Source of the DNA: Anaeromyxobacter dehalogenans 2CP-1
GTDB taxonomy: Bacteria > Myxococcota > Myxococcia > Myxococcales > Anaeromyxobacteraceae
DNA: 64,000 nt
Assembly (NCBI RefSeq): GCF_000022145.1
Contig: NC_011891.1
Span: 1 to 64,000, forward strand
Reading direction: 5' to 3'
Below the pieces are notes generated by a model. The model saw nothing but the letters and a program-made list of their open reading frames with translations, did not search any database and was not told where the DNA came from. Made by a program: the position numbers and the translations under genes. Of this stretch, positions 1 to 12,877 are shown piece by piece (the stretch's first letter is position 1; each line of letters starts with the position of its first letter).

Positions 1-241
1 CCGGCCACTTCGGGCCTTCGCGCGGTGACCGCGCAGGATCGCCTCCGCACCCGCGCCGGAAACCTGCGTGCTTTCGCCGACGATCAACTCGGCCTTGATC
101 CGCGCGGCGAACCTTCGCTAACTTCCGCGCCCGCACCACGAGCCCGCCCGACTCCTCGCAGACCGAGCGAAGAGTGGAGCCGCAGACTCCCAGGAGCCTG
201 CGGACGGGGGGCATTTTCGCGTTTTTTCGGTCCTGGGGGAC
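1..241. other. region upstream of dnaA
   Basis: No convincing gene was found here; the usual upstream neighbour rpmH is not recognisable on either strand. A short T-rich patch at about 212-228 lies just before dnaA and may be part of its promoter, but no clear -35/-10 pair or good DnaA box was seen. Confidence 0.4.
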
Positions 242-247
242 GTGGGG

Positions 248-1624
248 ATGGAAGCACCTGCGAGCGCACTCGTGGAAACGCCGCTCGACGATCTCTGGTC
301 CCGCATCGACGGGTTCCTCCGCGCCCGCTGCCGCGAGGACCTGTACGAGCGCTGGTTCGAGCCGCTCCGCCCCGTCTCGCTCGACGAGGGCCGGCTCCAG
401 ATCGGCGCGCCGGACAAGTTCCACCGCGACTTCGTCGAGGACAACTACCGCGGCTGGTTCGAGGAGTTCATCCCCGAGCTGACCGGCGAGCGCCTGCGGA
501 TCGCGTTCGCGGTGGACGATGCGCCGCGACCGATCGGCGCGGCAGCCGCCCCGGCGCCGGCCGCCGTCGCGGCGGCGCGCGCGCCCGAGCCGCACCTCGA
601 CCCCCGCGACTCCCGCCCGAACCCGCGCTACGCCTTCGACACGTTCGTGGTGGGCGCGTCCAACCACTTCGCGTTCGCCGCCGCCCAGGCCGTCGCCGCC
701 AACCCCGGCCGCACCTGGAACCCGCTCTTCCTGCACGGAGACTCCGGCCTCGGGAAGACCCACCTGCTGCACGCGGTGGCCCACGCGATCCTCGAGAAGA
801 GCGGCGGGCGCGTCGCGATCGTCTCCTCCGAGCGCTACACCAACGACTTCGTCGCCGCGCTCTCGAAGGGCACGATGGACGAGTTCCGCCGCAAGTACCG
901 CGAGTGCTCCGCGCTGCTGGTGGACGACGTCCAGTTCCTCGCCGGCAAGGACAAGACGGCGGAGGAGTTCTTCCACACGTTCAACGAGCTCCACGACCAC
1001 CACGTCCAGATCGTGCTCTCCAGCGATCGCTCGCCGAAGGAGCTGAAGGGCCTCGACGAGCGGCTCTGCTCCCGCTTCGAGTGGGGCATGCGGGTGCAGA
1101 TCGAGGTCCCGGAGTTCGAGACCCGCGCCGCCATCCTCCAGAAGAAGGCGGACGTGGAGAAGATCGATCTGCCCGACGACGTCACCCAGCTCCTCGCGCA
1201 GCACATCCGCTCGAACGTCCGCGAGCTGGAGGGCGCGCTCATGCGCCTCGCCGCGTTCGCCTCGCTGAAGAGCGAGCCGATCACGGTGCCGCTCGCGCGC
1301 GACGTCCTCGCCGACGTCATCCCGCCGCCCGGCTACCGCCCGCCCATCGAGAAGATCCAGGAGGCCGTGGCCGGCCACTACGGGCTCACCGTGGCGAAGC
1401 TCACCAGCGCCTCGCGCGAGCAGAAGATCGCGTTCCCGCGCCAGGTGGCGATGTACCTCTGCCGCGAGCTGGCGAAGGAGAAGTTCCAGTCCATCGCCGA
1501 GAAGTTCAACAAGAAGGACCACACCACCGTCATCGCCGCGGTGGACCGCGTGAAGGGGCTGCTCGAGTCGGACGACGCCGTCCGCACCGCCGTGGCCCAG
1601 CTCTCCGCCAAGCTCGCGCCGTGA
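248..1624 (+). CDS. dnaA: chromosomal replication initiator DnaA
   Basis: DnaA binds DnaA boxes at oriC and opens the duplex for DnaB loading. The 458-residue product has the family's layout: an N-terminal domain I, a short Ala/Pro-rich linker (about residues 95-120), and an AAA+ domain with Walker A GDSGLGKT (residues 164-171) and Walker B LLVDDVQFLAGK. The C-terminal helix-turn-helix domain carries the DnaA signature around DHTTVIAAVDRVK. ATG 248 is preferred; GTG 242 is in frame two codons earlier. dnaN, recF and gyrB follow in the classical origin order. Confidence 0.97.
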   Translation: MEAPASALVETPLDDLWSRIDGFLRARCREDLYERWFEPLRPVSLDEGRLQIGAPDKFHRDFVEDNYRGWFEEFIPELTGERLRIAFAVDDAPRPIGAAAAPAPAAVAAARAPEPHLDPRDSRPNPRYAFDTFVVGASNHFAFAAAQAVAANPGRTWNPLFLHGDSGLGKTHLLHAVAHAILEKSGGRVAIVSSERYTNDFVAALSKGTMDEFRRKYRECSALLVDDVQFLAGKDKTAEEFFHTFNELHDHHVQIVLSSDRSPKELKGLDERLCSRFEWGMRVQIEVPEFETRAAILQKKADVEKIDLPDDVTQLLAQHIRSNVRELEGALMRLAAFASLKSEPITVPLARDVLADVIPPPGYRPPIEKIQEAVAGHYGLTVAKLTSASREQKIAFPRQVAMYLCRELAKEKFQSIAEKFNKKDHTTVIAAVDRVKGLLESDDAVRTAVAQLSAKLAP

Positions 1625-2041
1625 TCCACCCGCGCCCTCGCGCCACGCCCCGCCGCCTCGCGGCCGGGGACGGCCGCGGTGCGCCCGCGCTCCCCTCCGC
1701 CAGCACCCGGCCCGCGCGGGCGACCTGCGCCCGCCGTCGCGTGCGCCGCGGGCCCTCGCTCACCCGGAGTCCCGCCCGCCGCAGCCGCCTCGCGGCGCGC
1801 GGGGCCCGGCGCACCCGGAACGGCCTGTGGGAAGTCCGTGGATCCTGCGTCGATCCGGCTGGGGATGGGCTGTGGGCGAGCGTTGACACCTTCTCGCGCG
1901 GCGCGCTACACAACCCACACCCAGCGGGATCCACGGGTTTTTCCGGGGAAGAAACTCGAGCAGGATCGGGGCGCTCGGTCGCTTTTCCACATCGATCCTC
2001 CCCCTGCTTCGACGACGGATCTCAAAGAAGAGGATCATCCC
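1625..2041. other. dnaA-dnaN intergenic region, possible oriC
   Basis: This 417-bp non-coding stretch separates dnaA from dnaN, a common site for bacterial oriC. The best DnaA-box match is TTTTCCACA at 1983-1991 (one mismatch to TTATCCACA); several CCCACA-type weaker matches lie at about 1828-1920. The second half is clearly less GC-rich than the first. The box cluster is thin, so the origin call is an inference from position. The dnaN promoter also lies here. Confidence 0.4.
1883..1912 (+). promoter_or_regulatory. probable sigma-70 promoter of dnaN
   Basis: A perfect -35 hexamer TTGACA (1883-1888) is followed by an 18-bp spacer and TACACA (1907-1912) as a -10 element. It lies about 130 bp before the dnaN start and points towards it. 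Confidence 0.55.
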
Positions 2042-3169
2042 ATGGAACTGAAGATCGGCGCCCAGGAGCTCGCGAAGGCGCTCGGCCGCTCGCAGGGCAT
2101 CGTCGAGAAGAAGAGCACGATGCCGATCCTCTCCCACGTCCTGCTCGAGGCGAAGAAGGGCGACCAGCTCGTCGTCTCCGCCACCGACCTCGACCTCGCC
2201 GTCTCCTCCGAGCACGCCTGCGAGGTGCTGAAGGAGGGCGCGGTGGCCGTCTCGGCCCGCCACCTCTACGAGATCGTCCGCGCCCTGCCCGAGCAGACCG
2301 TCACGCTCAAGAAGGCGCACAACAACTACCTCGAGGTGAAGAGCGGCCCGTCCGAGTTCCGGATCGTCGGCCTGCCCGCCGAGGACTTCCCGGCGCTGCC
2401 CCGCTTCGACAAGGTTCCGTTCGCCCCGGTGGACCCGGCGCTCCTGCTCGAGATGATCGAGCGGACCTTCTTCGCCGTCTCGAACGACGAGACCCGCTAC
2501 AACCTGAACGGCGTGTACTTCGAGCCCGCAGGCGACGCGCTCCGCCTGGTCGCGACCGACGGCCACCGGCTCTCGCTCTCCGAGCGCGCGGTGGGCGCCA
2601 CCTTCGGCCTGAAGCGCGGCGTGATCCTGCCGAAGAAGGGGCTCGCCGAGCTGAAGAAGCTGCTCGCCGAGGCGGCCGAGTCCGGCGAGGAGCAGCCGGA
2701 GGCGAAGCTCGGCTTCGTCGAGAACAGCGCCATCTTCCGCCGGCCGAACGTGGTGCTGGTGATGCGGCTCATCGAGGGGCTGTTCCCGGACTACAAGCAG
2801 GTCATCCCGAAGGCCGGCGAGAAGGTCTTCAAGGTGGGCCGCGGCCGCTTCCTCGAGACGCTGCGGCGCATCTCGCTCCTCTCCTCCGACAAGGCGCACG
2901 CGGTGAAGCTGGACCTCTCGAAGGACCTGCTCCGCGTCCTCTCGCAGAACCCGGACCTGGGCGAGGCGAAGGAGGAGGTGCCGGTGGAGTACGCGGGCGA
3001 GCCGCTCAAGATCGGCTTCAACGCGCGCTACATCATGGAGGTCCTCCAGGCGGTGAAGTCGAACGAGGTGGTGTTCGAGCTCGCCGACGACCTCTCCCCC
3101 GGCGTCCTGAAGGGCGGCGAGGAGGCGGACCAGGGCTTCACCGCGGTCGTGATGCCCATGCGCATCTGA
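2042..3169 (+). CDS. dnaN: DNA polymerase III sliding clamp subunit beta
   Basis: The beta clamp forms a dimeric ring that tethers DNA polymerase III to its template. The 375-residue product matches the family length and three-domain structure; it begins MELKIGAQELAKAL and ends with the typical V-MPMRI tail. Recognisable segments include ATDLDLAVSS, the NDETRYNLNGVYFE region, VATDGHRL and the third-domain FNARYIMEVL. ATG 2042 is chosen because the family starts here; the frame is open upstream but looks non-coding. It has its own promoter and precedes recF. Confidence 0.97.
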   Translation: MELKIGAQELAKALGRSQGIVEKKSTMPILSHVLLEAKKGDQLVVSATDLDLAVSSEHACEVLKEGAVAVSARHLYEIVRALPEQTVTLKKAHNNYLEVKSGPSEFRIVGLPAEDFPALPRFDKVPFAPVDPALLLEMIERTFFAVSNDETRYNLNGVYFEPAGDALRLVATDGHRLSLSERAVGATFGLKRGVILPKKGLAELKKLLAEAAESGEEQPEAKLGFVENSAIFRRPNVVLVMRLIEGLFPDYKQVIPKAGEKVFKVGRGRFLETLRRISLLSSDKAHAVKLDLSKDLLRVLSQNPDLGEAKEEVPVEYAGEPLKIGFNARYIMEVLQAVKSNEVVFELADDLSPGVLKGGEEADQGFTAVVMPMRI

Positions 3170-3352
3170 CGGTCCGTGTCCCGCCTGAGGGCACGTGAAC
3201 CGATCCCCTCCCGTCGCCGCGGCGGCCGATCCGCGTCGCATCGTGTCGTTGCTCCTCCCTCACATGCCTCGGGGCATGCTCGGTCGTCGCGCCTCGCGCT
3301 GCTCGCGTCTCGACCGCCTGGCTCGGTCCGGGGATGGATTCACGCGCCCTAA

Positions 3353-7046
<3,694 letters not shown>

Positions 7047-7059
7047 GGAGGAGCCGCCC

Positions 7060-8055
7060 ATGCCCCGCGCCGCCATCGTCGCCCTCGGCACGCACGTCCC
7101 CGACCGCGTGGTCACGAACGAAGAGCTCACGAAGCACATGGAGACCACCGACGCCTGGATCCAGGAGCGCACCGGGATCCAGGAGCGCCGCTGGGTGCGC
7201 GAGGGCACCGGCAACTCCGACCTCGCGCTCGAGGCGACGAAGAAGGCGCTCGACAAGGCCGGCTGGAAGCCCACCGACATCGAGGCGATCGTCTACGCCT
7301 CGCTCTCGCCCGATCACATGTTCCCGGGCGACGGCTGCTTCCTGAACGCGAAGCTCGGCATCCCCGGCGTGCCGGCCATCGACATCCGCAACCAGTGCAC
7401 CGGCTTCCTGTACGGCCTCTCGGTGGCGGACGCCTGGATCCGCACCGGGATGTACAAGCGCGTCCTGCTGGTCGGCTCGGAGGTCCACTCCACCGGCCTC
7501 GACGTCACCACCCGCGGCCGCGACGTGGCGGTCATCTTCGGCGACGGGGCCGGCGCGGCGCTGCTCGAGGCGACCGACGACCCGAACCGCGGCGTGCTCT
7601 CCTGCCACCTCCACGCGGACGGCCGCTTCGCGCGCGACCTGTTCACCGACGCGCCCGGGTCGATCTACCACCCGCGCGTGCAGCCGAGGATGCTCGACGA
7701 CGCCAGCATCTTCCCGCACATGGAGGGGCAGAAGGTGTTCAAGCATGCGGTCGTCCGCATGCCGGAGGTGCTGAAGGAGGCCTTCGACAAGAACGGCGTC
7801 GGGCCGCAGGACCTGAAGGTCCTCGTCCCGCACCAGGCGAACCTCCGCATCGCGCAGATGGTCCAGCGCTCGCTCGGGCTGCGCGACGACCAGGTGTTCA
7901 ACAACATCCAGCGCTACGGCAACACCACCGCGGCGTCGATCCCGCTCGCGCTCGCCGAGGCGGTCGAGGCGCGCGGCGTCGCGCGCGGTGACCTGGTGGG
8001 ACTGTGCGCGTTCGGGGCCGGCTTTACTTGGGCGAGCGCCCTGGTACGCTGGTGA
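7060..8055 (+). CDS. fabH: 3-oxoacyl-ACP synthase III family protein
   Basis: KAS III enzymes condense an acyl-CoA with malonyl-ACP to start fatty acid synthesis. The 331-residue product has the thiolase fold and the full catalytic triad: Cys113 in NQCTGFLYG, His258 in VPHQANLRI and Asn288 in YGNTTAAS. The FGDGAGAALLE segment is also typical. An AGGAGG-like site precedes ATG 7060. It follows gyrB closely and may be cotranscribed with it. The sequence does not separate the housekeeping FabH from related acyl-CoA condensing enzymes. Confidence 0.85.
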   Translation: MPRAAIVALGTHVPDRVVTNEELTKHMETTDAWIQERTGIQERRWVREGTGNSDLALEATKKALDKAGWKPTDIEAIVYASLSPDHMFPGDGCFLNAKLGIPGVPAIDIRNQCTGFLYGLSVADAWIRTGMYKRVLLVGSEVHSTGLDVTTRGRDVAVIFGDGAGAALLEATDDPNRGVLSCHLHADGRFARDLFTDAPGSIYHPRVQPRMLDDASIFPHMEGQKVFKHAVVRMPEVLKEAFDKNGVGPQDLKVLVPHQANLRIAQMVQRSLGLRDDQVFNNIQRYGNTTAASIPLALAEAVEARGVARGDLVGLCAFGAGFTWASALVRW

Positions 8056-8146
8056 CGGCTTGATCGCGGTCAGCGGGTGAGGGCCACTCAACAGCGCGTC
8101 GGGAGCGCAACGTCCGGAGCAGCGCGCGCGTGTCCGTGAAGCATCC

Positions 8147-8220
8147 TGAGGCGTCGTCTAATGGCAGGACCGCGGACTTTGGATCCGCTCATGAAGGTTC
8201 GAATCCTTCCGCCTCAGCCA
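8147..8220 (+). tRNA. tRNA-Gln (anticodon TTG)
   Basis: The 74-nt gene folds as a cloverleaf: acceptor arms TGAGGCG/CGCCTCA, anticodon stem GCGGA/TCCGC with loop CTTTGGA (anticodon TTG, reading CAA), a GGTTCGAATCC T-arm, and an encoded CCA end at 8218-8220. It lies between the KAS III gene and the archaemetzincin gene. Confidence 0.95.
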
Positions 8221-8264
8221 GCTCTCCCTCCCGGGCGGCGAACGCGCACGACGAGGTGAGGCCC

Positions 8265-8786
8265 GTGGCGGCACCTTCGCACGTCCTGTTGATCGGCCTC
8301 GGCAACGTGGGCCCGAAGACGCTCGCCGAGGCGGCGCAGGCGCTCCGCGACGTGTACGCGCTCGCCAGCAAGGCGGGCCCGTCGCTGGACCGGCCCCAGT
8401 ACGCGTTCAACAAGGACCGCGGCCAGTACCACGCGCCCGCCATCGTCCGCCGGCTGGCCGCGCTCCGCGCCGGCGCGGGCGGCGCCCCGGTGCTGGGCGT
8501 GGTGGACGTGGACCTGTTCCTCCCCGACGCGGCCTACGTGCTCGGCGACGCGGACCGCGACGCGGGCGCGGCGGTGTACTCGGTGTCGCGCCTCGGCGCG
8601 GCCGACCCCGCGCTGGCCCGGCGGCGGATCCAGGTGGAGGCGGTGCACGGCGTCGGGCACCTGCTCGGCCTCTCGCACTGCCTCGACTTCCGCTGCGCCA
8701 TGTTCCTCTCGCGCGACGCGGCCGACAGCGACCGCAAGGGGCCGGGCCTCTGCGCGAGCTGCCGCGCCTCGCTCGCCCGTCCGTGA
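8265..8786 (+). CDS. archaemetzincin-family protein lacking the catalytic Glu
   Basis: Archaemetzincins are small zinc metalloproteases with the motif HExxHxxGxxHC followed by a Cys-rich second metal site. This 173-residue protein has that architecture: H128-G-V-G-H132-LLGLSHC, then C-AMFLSRDAADSDRKGPGLCASC. The position normally held by the general-base Glu is Gly129, so the zinc ligands remain but classical hydrolysis should be impaired. GTG 8265 is chosen after a GAGGTGAGG ribosome-binding site; the open frame upstream overlaps tRNA-Gln and is not coding. It overlaps the next gene by four bases (GTGA). Confidence 0.8.
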   Translation: MAAPSHVLLIGLGNVGPKTLAEAAQALRDVYALASKAGPSLDRPQYAFNKDRGQYHAPAIVRRLAALRAGAGGAPVLGVVDVDLFLPDAAYVLGDADRDAGAAVYSVSRLGAADPALARRRIQVEAVHGVGHLLGLSHCLDFRCAMFLSRDAADSDRKGPGLCASCRASLARP

Positions 8787-9586
8787 AGAGCCTCTGCCAG
8801 CGCGATGGCATGAGCTGCGGCGCGTGCTGCGGCCTGTACAACGCCGAGGACCTGTCCCGCCCCGCGCTCCACGCCGAGCTCGGCCGGCGCACCCGCGCCC
8901 TGCGCGAGGTGGAGCGCACCCCGGCCGCGTTCCGCGCCGCGGCGGCCGCGCTCGCCGGCGGCGGGCCCTCCCCGATGTTCCCCTCGGTGCGCGTGTGCCC
9001 GCTGCTCGGCTTCCTCGACGAGGCCGAGACGCGCGTCGGGTGCCTGGCGCACCCGGCCGCGAACGGCGGCGTGGACCTGCGCGACTGCGGCGTCTACGAC
9101 GTCGCCACCTGCGACGCGTTCCTCTGCCCGAGCCACGCCTGGCTCTCGGAGGAGGAGGCGGCCATCGCCGCGGCGGCGTGCGACGACTACCACCTCTACG
9201 GCCTCGTCATCACCGACGTGGAGTTCGTCCGCGCGGCGCTCGCCGGCGTGGCGGTCCGCGCCGGCGCGCGGGTCGAGCGGCGCCACCTCGAGCACGGGCC
9301 GTTCCGCGCGGCGCTGCGCGAGCTGTTCGCGCTGAAGGAGGAGCTCGCGCCCGGCTCCGACGGCCTGTTCGGCGCGTTCCGGCCGGGCGCCGACGGCGAG
9401 CCGGTGGCGCGCCGCATCGACTACGAGGCGCTCGGCCGCGCGGGCGGATCGCCGTACGACCGGATCCTCACCTGCGTGGGCGCGGACCCGCGCTCGGGCA
9501 ACGACCTCGAGGCGCTCGAGGCCGAGGTGCGGCGGCGCCTCGATGCCTGCGCGGCGGTGTTCGGGGGGACACGTCCCGCCGGCTAG
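8783..9586 (+). CDS. Cys-rich protein, possible metal-chelating (YkgJ-like)
   Basis: The 267-residue protein is cytoplasmic by appearance (no signal peptide or membrane segment). It has an N-terminal CGACCGLY cluster and further Cys at CPLLGF, GCLAHP, DCGVYDVATCDAFLC. That pattern resembles the zinc- or iron-chelating YkgJ family (CxxCC...C...C), but the match is loose. GTG 8783 overlaps the archaemetzincin stop, so the two are likely translationally coupled. Its stop overlaps the convergent Fe-S oxidoreductase stop by four bases. Its function is not known. Confidence 0.6.
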   Translation: MKSLCQRDGMSCGACCGLYNAEDLSRPALHAELGRRTRALREVERTPAAFRAAAAALAGGGPSPMFPSVRVCPLLGFLDEAETRVGCLAHPAANGGVDLRDCGVYDVATCDAFLCPSHAWLSEEEAAIAAAACDDYHLYGLVITDVEFVRAALAGVAVRAGARVERRHLEHGPFRAALRELFALKEELAPGSDGLFGAFRPGADGEPVARRIDYEALGRAGGSPYDRILTCVGADPRSGNDLEALEAEVRRRLDACAAVFGGTRPAG

Positions 9587-11718
9587 GCCTCGCCCTGCGG
9601 CGCGGCCGGGGTGTGCTCGGGCGCCGCCGCGGGCGCGGACTCGGCGCGCTTCGGCAGCCCGAGCGCCACGATCTCGGCGACGTCCAGCACCCGCAGCGTC
9701 TCCTCGCGGCCGGTCTCGTTCACGCCGTCCTTCATCATGGTGAGGCAGAACGGGCAGCCGGTGGCGATGACGCCGCCCGCCTTGCCGAGCGTGGCGGCGG
9801 CCTCGTCCACCCGGTTCTGGTTCACCCGGGCGCCGAGCTTCTCCTCCAGCCAGAAGCGGCCGCCGCCGGCGCCGCAGCAGAAGCCCTGGCGGCGGTTCCG
9901 CGGCATCTCCGCCACCTGCACGCCGGCCGCGGCGAGCGCCTCGCGCGGCGCCTCGGTGACGCCGTTCCAGCGCGCCAGGTAGCAGGGGTCGTGGAACGTC
10001 ACCTGGCCGAGCCCCTCCGCCACACCGGGCGCGAGCCGCCCGTCCTTCACCAGCCGCGCGATGAGCTCGGCGTGGTGCACCACCTCGTAGCGGCCGCCGA
10101 ACTGCGGCAGCTCGTTCGCGATGGAGTTGAGGCAGTGCGGGCACTGCACCAGGATCTTCTTCACCCCATGGCCGTTCAGCGTCTCGGTGAGCGCGGTGGC
10201 CTGCATCTGGAACAGGTACTCGTTGCCGAGCCGCCGGGCGGCGTCGCCGGTGCAGGTCTCCTCCTCGCCGAGGATCGCGAACGACACCTTCGCCTCGCGC
10301 AGGATCCGCACGATGGCGCGCGAGACCTTCTTCTGCCGGTCGTCGAACGCGCCGGCGCAGCCCACGAAGAACAGCCACTCGTAGTCGCCGCCGTCGGCGG
10401 CGCGCGGCACCGCGAGGTCCTCGCACCACTCGGTGCGCTTGTTCGAGCCGATGCCCCACGGGTTGCCCTGCGTCTCGATCCCCTTGAACACGCGCTGCGC
10501 CTCGTCGGGGAAGACCGAGTCCACCTGCACCGCCTGCCGCCGCATGTCCACCAGGCGCGGCACGTTCTCGATGAGCACCGGGCAGGCGGTCTCGCACCAG
10601 CCGCAGGTGGTGCAGGCCCAGAACGTCTCCGGCGGGATCACCTCGGAGATGGGCGGGAGGGCGCCGGCCGCCGCCTCGCGGACGGCGGGGTCCTTCGCGC
10701 GCGCCAGCGCGGTGAGCGCCGGCGCCACCTCGGCGAGGTGGTGGCGGATGGAGCGGTTCACCTCCTTGTGGCTGAGCGGCTTGCCGGTGACGTAGGTCGG
10801 GCAGTGGGTCTGGCAGCGCCCGCACTCGGTGCAGCTGTAGACGTCCCACGCCTCCTTCCACGACAGGTCCTTCACCGTGGCGGCGCCGTAGCTCGCGTCC
10901 TCCGCCTCGAGGTCGAGCTTGCGGAGCGCGCCCGCCGGCGGGAGCCGCGCGAAGAACACGTTCGGCAGGCCGGTGATGATGTGGAAGTGCTTGCCGTAGG
11001 GGAGCACGTTGCCGAACACGAGGATGAGCGCGAGGTGGAGCCAGAACGACGCCTCGCCCACCGCGCTCACCGTCCCGGCCGACGCGCCGGACGCGTGGTA
11101 GAGCGCGGCGCCGAGCGAGCCGGCCGGCGCGAGCCAGTCGAAGCGCGGCGCGGGGAGCTCGAAGCCGGCGCCGGCGAGCAGGTCGCCGAGGCCGAGCGGG
11201 TCCTCGCGCAGCAGGTGCAGCGCGCCGTCGAACAGGACGTCGGTGATCATGAGGCCGGCGATGAAGAACAGGATCACCACGCCCTCGGTCGAGCGCGTGA
11301 CCCGGTCCGGCCGCGTGACGAGGCGCCGCCACAGGAAGCCCAGCACCGCGAACAGCGCGAGCAGCACCATCACGTCCTTCACCAGCCCGTAGGCGCGGCC
11401 CAGCCCGGAGTCCGGCGCGAGCAGCGGCAGGTGGAAGCCCGCCGAGAAGCCCATGCCGAACATCGTGACGGTGCGGATCGCGAGGACCAGGAACGCGGCG
11501 AAGATGACGACGTGGAGCAGGCCCGGGCGGCGCTCCTCCGGATCGACGAGGCGCCGCTGGCCGAGGCCGAAGCGGAGGAGCGCCCGGATGCGCTCCCCCG
11601 GGCGGTCGGTGCGCACGTCGCGCCGCAGCGCGAAGAGCGGCATGACGCGGCGGGTCATCGTGAAGGTGAAGACCGCGGCCGCGACGAGGAGCATCGCGCT
11701 GGTGAGGGCTGGATTCAT
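9583..11718 (-). CDS. membrane-bound Fe-S oxidoreductase, ETF:menaquinone oxidoreductase type
   Basis: This 711-residue protein combines an N-terminal membrane domain (several helices in residues 1-290), two 4Fe-4S motifs (CTECGRCQTHCP and CTTCGWCETACP) and two C-terminal heterodisulfide-reductase CCG segments (including GFCCGAGGGRFW). Such HdrD-like proteins are known to pass electrons from electron-transfer flavoprotein, reduced during acyl-CoA oxidation, to menaquinone at the membrane. No etfAB genes are adjacent, so the partner is inferred. It is preceded by a hairpin ending the upstream lipoprotein transcript. Confidence 0.8.
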   Translation of the reverse strand: MNPALTSAMLLVAAAVFTFTMTRRVMPLFALRRDVRTDRPGERIRALLRFGLGQRRLVDPEERRPGLLHVVIFAAFLVLAIRTVTMFGMGFSAGFHLPLLAPDSGLGRAYGLVKDVMVLLALFAVLGFLWRRLVTRPDRVTRSTEGVVILFFIAGLMITDVLFDGALHLLREDPLGLGDLLAGAGFELPAPRFDWLAPAGSLGAALYHASGASAGTVSAVGEASFWLHLALILVFGNVLPYGKHFHIITGLPNVFFARLPPAGALRKLDLEAEDASYGAATVKDLSWKEAWDVYSCTECGRCQTHCPTYVTGKPLSHKEVNRSIRHHLAEVAPALTALARAKDPAVREAAAGALPPISEVIPPETFWACTTCGWCETACPVLIENVPRLVDMRRQAVQVDSVFPDEAQRVFKGIETQGNPWGIGSNKRTEWCEDLAVPRAADGGDYEWLFFVGCAGAFDDRQKKVSRAIVRILREAKVSFAILGEEETCTGDAARRLGNEYLFQMQATALTETLNGHGVKKILVQCPHCLNSIANELPQFGGRYEVVHHAELIARLVKDGRLAPGVAEGLGQVTFHDPCYLARWNGVTEAPREALAAAGVQVAEMPRNRRQGFCCGAGGGRFWLEEKLGARVNQNRVDEAAATLGKAGGVIATGCPFCLTMMKDGVNETGREETLRVLDVAEIVALGLPKRAESAPAAAPEHTPAAPQGEA

Positions 11719-11784
11719 GACGCAGGACGCTATCCGCGTCCCGCGCGGGAGGGCAAGTTACCCGTCAGGTGCCACGAACGAAGA

Positions 11785-11809
11785 GGGCCGCCCGGCTGAA
11801 GGGCGGCCC
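11785..11809 (-). terminator. rho-independent terminator hairpin
   Basis: A perfect 9-bp stem (GGGCCGCCC 11785-11793 with GGGCGGCCC 11801-11809) has a 7-nt loop. On the minus strand it is followed by CTCTTCGTTC, moderately pyrimidine-rich. It lies just after the lipoprotein gene that ends at 11834. Confidence 0.7.
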
Positions 11810-11833
11810 TCCCGGAAGGCTCGCGAGCCGGGG

Positions 11834-12877
11834 CTAGAGGCGCTGGAAGCGGCGGTCCTTCAGGTCATCCTGCTGCCGCGCCTTCCGGTCGTCCTTCTTG
11901 CCGTTGTCGGCCTTGTCGTTCTTGTCGTCCCGGCGGCCCTGGCCGTTGCCGCCGCCGCGCGCGTCGTCGCGCGGCGCGGGGGCGGGAGCCGGCGCGGGCG
12001 CGGCGCGGCCGGGTGGGGTCCCGCCGTGGCCGGGAGGCTGGACGTTCCCGCGGTCGTTCCCGCGGCCGGGCGCGGGGTAGGCCGGGGCGCTCGGAGCCGC
12101 CTGGCCGGGCGGCGTGCCGCCGTGGCCCGGGGGCAGGTTGCCATGACCGGGGGCGTCGTCGCGGCGGCCGCGGTCGTCGGGCACGGGCGCGGGCGCCGGT
12201 GCGGGAACGGGACGTCCGGGATACGGCGCGGGCGCGGGGGCAGGCGCGGGGAGCGGTGCGGGTGCGGGCGCCGGGGGGGGGCGGCCGGGGTACGGGCGGT
12301 CCGGATACGGCGCAGGTGCCGGGGCCGGCGCGGGACGGCCCGGGTACGGCGCGGGCGCGGGGCGGCCGGGGTACGGCGCCGGTGCGGGCGCAGGCCGCGA
12401 CGGATACGGCGCCGGGCGCGAGGGCCAGTAGGCCGCCGGCGGCGGGCGCTCGGGGCGCCAGTGGCCGCGGTAGGCCCAGCCGTGGCCGCGCCGCCACTGC
12501 CAGTCGTTGCCGCGCGGCGGGTAGTAGTCGTGGCGGTGCGGCCCGCGGACGTAGCACCAGCCGCCGCCCGGCACCGGGTGGCCTTCCCAGTACGTGAAGA
12601 CGAGCGGGCCCCGGTAGAAGTAGTAGCCGCCGTCGAGCACGTAGGCCGAGGGCTGGTCCGGGTAGTAGTCGTGCCAGTGCGCGCCGGGCTCGTAGCACCA
12701 GCCGCCGCCGAAGGCGTCGGGCACGAAGTGCTCGCCGTAGTACCAGACCTGCAGCGGCGGCGCGGGGGCGGGCGCCGGCATGGCGACCGGCGGCGGCTCG
12801 GACGGCACCGGCGTCGCGACCACGCAGCCGGAGGCGGCGATCGCGAGCGGCGCGAGGATGGCGAGGGTGCGCTTCAT
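11834..12877 (-). CDS. Pro/Ala-rich repetitive lipoprotein
   Basis: The 347-residue product starts with a lipoprotein signal peptide (MKRTLAILAPLAIAASGC, lipobox ASGC). A Tyr/Trp/His-rich globular part follows (about residues 40-145, with two related blocks GGGWCYEPGAHWHDYYP and GGGWCYVRGPHRHDYYP). Next comes a low-complexity tail of PYPGRPAPAPA repeats and a charged Asp/Arg/Lys C-terminus. It is probably anchored in the outer membrane or periplasm. A GGAG site precedes ATG 12877. The function is not recognised; the tail could span the cell envelope. Confidence 0.75.
   Translation of the reverse strand: MKRTLAILAPLAIAASGCVVATPVPSEPPPVAMPAPAPAPPLQVWYYGEHFVPDAFGGGWCYEPGAHWHDYYPDQPSAYVLDGGYYFYRGPLVFTYWEGHPVPGGGWCYVRGPHRHDYYPPRGNDWQWRRGHGWAYRGHWRPERPPPAAYWPSRPAPYPSRPAPAPAPYPGRPAPAPYPGRPAPAPAPAPYPDRPYPGRPPPAPAPAPLPAPAPAPAPYPGRPVPAPAPAPVPDDRGRRDDAPGHGNLPPGHGGTPPGQAAPSAPAYPAPGRGNDRGNVQPPGHGGTPPGRAAPAPAPAPAPRDDARGGGNGQGRRDDKNDKADNGKKDDRKARQQDDLKDRRFQRL

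Noticed and set aside
8130-8264. Open frame upstream of the archaemetzincin start that would add about 45 residues
   Set aside because: It reads through tRNA-Gln; the GTG at 8265 has its own ribosome-binding site and matches the family length.
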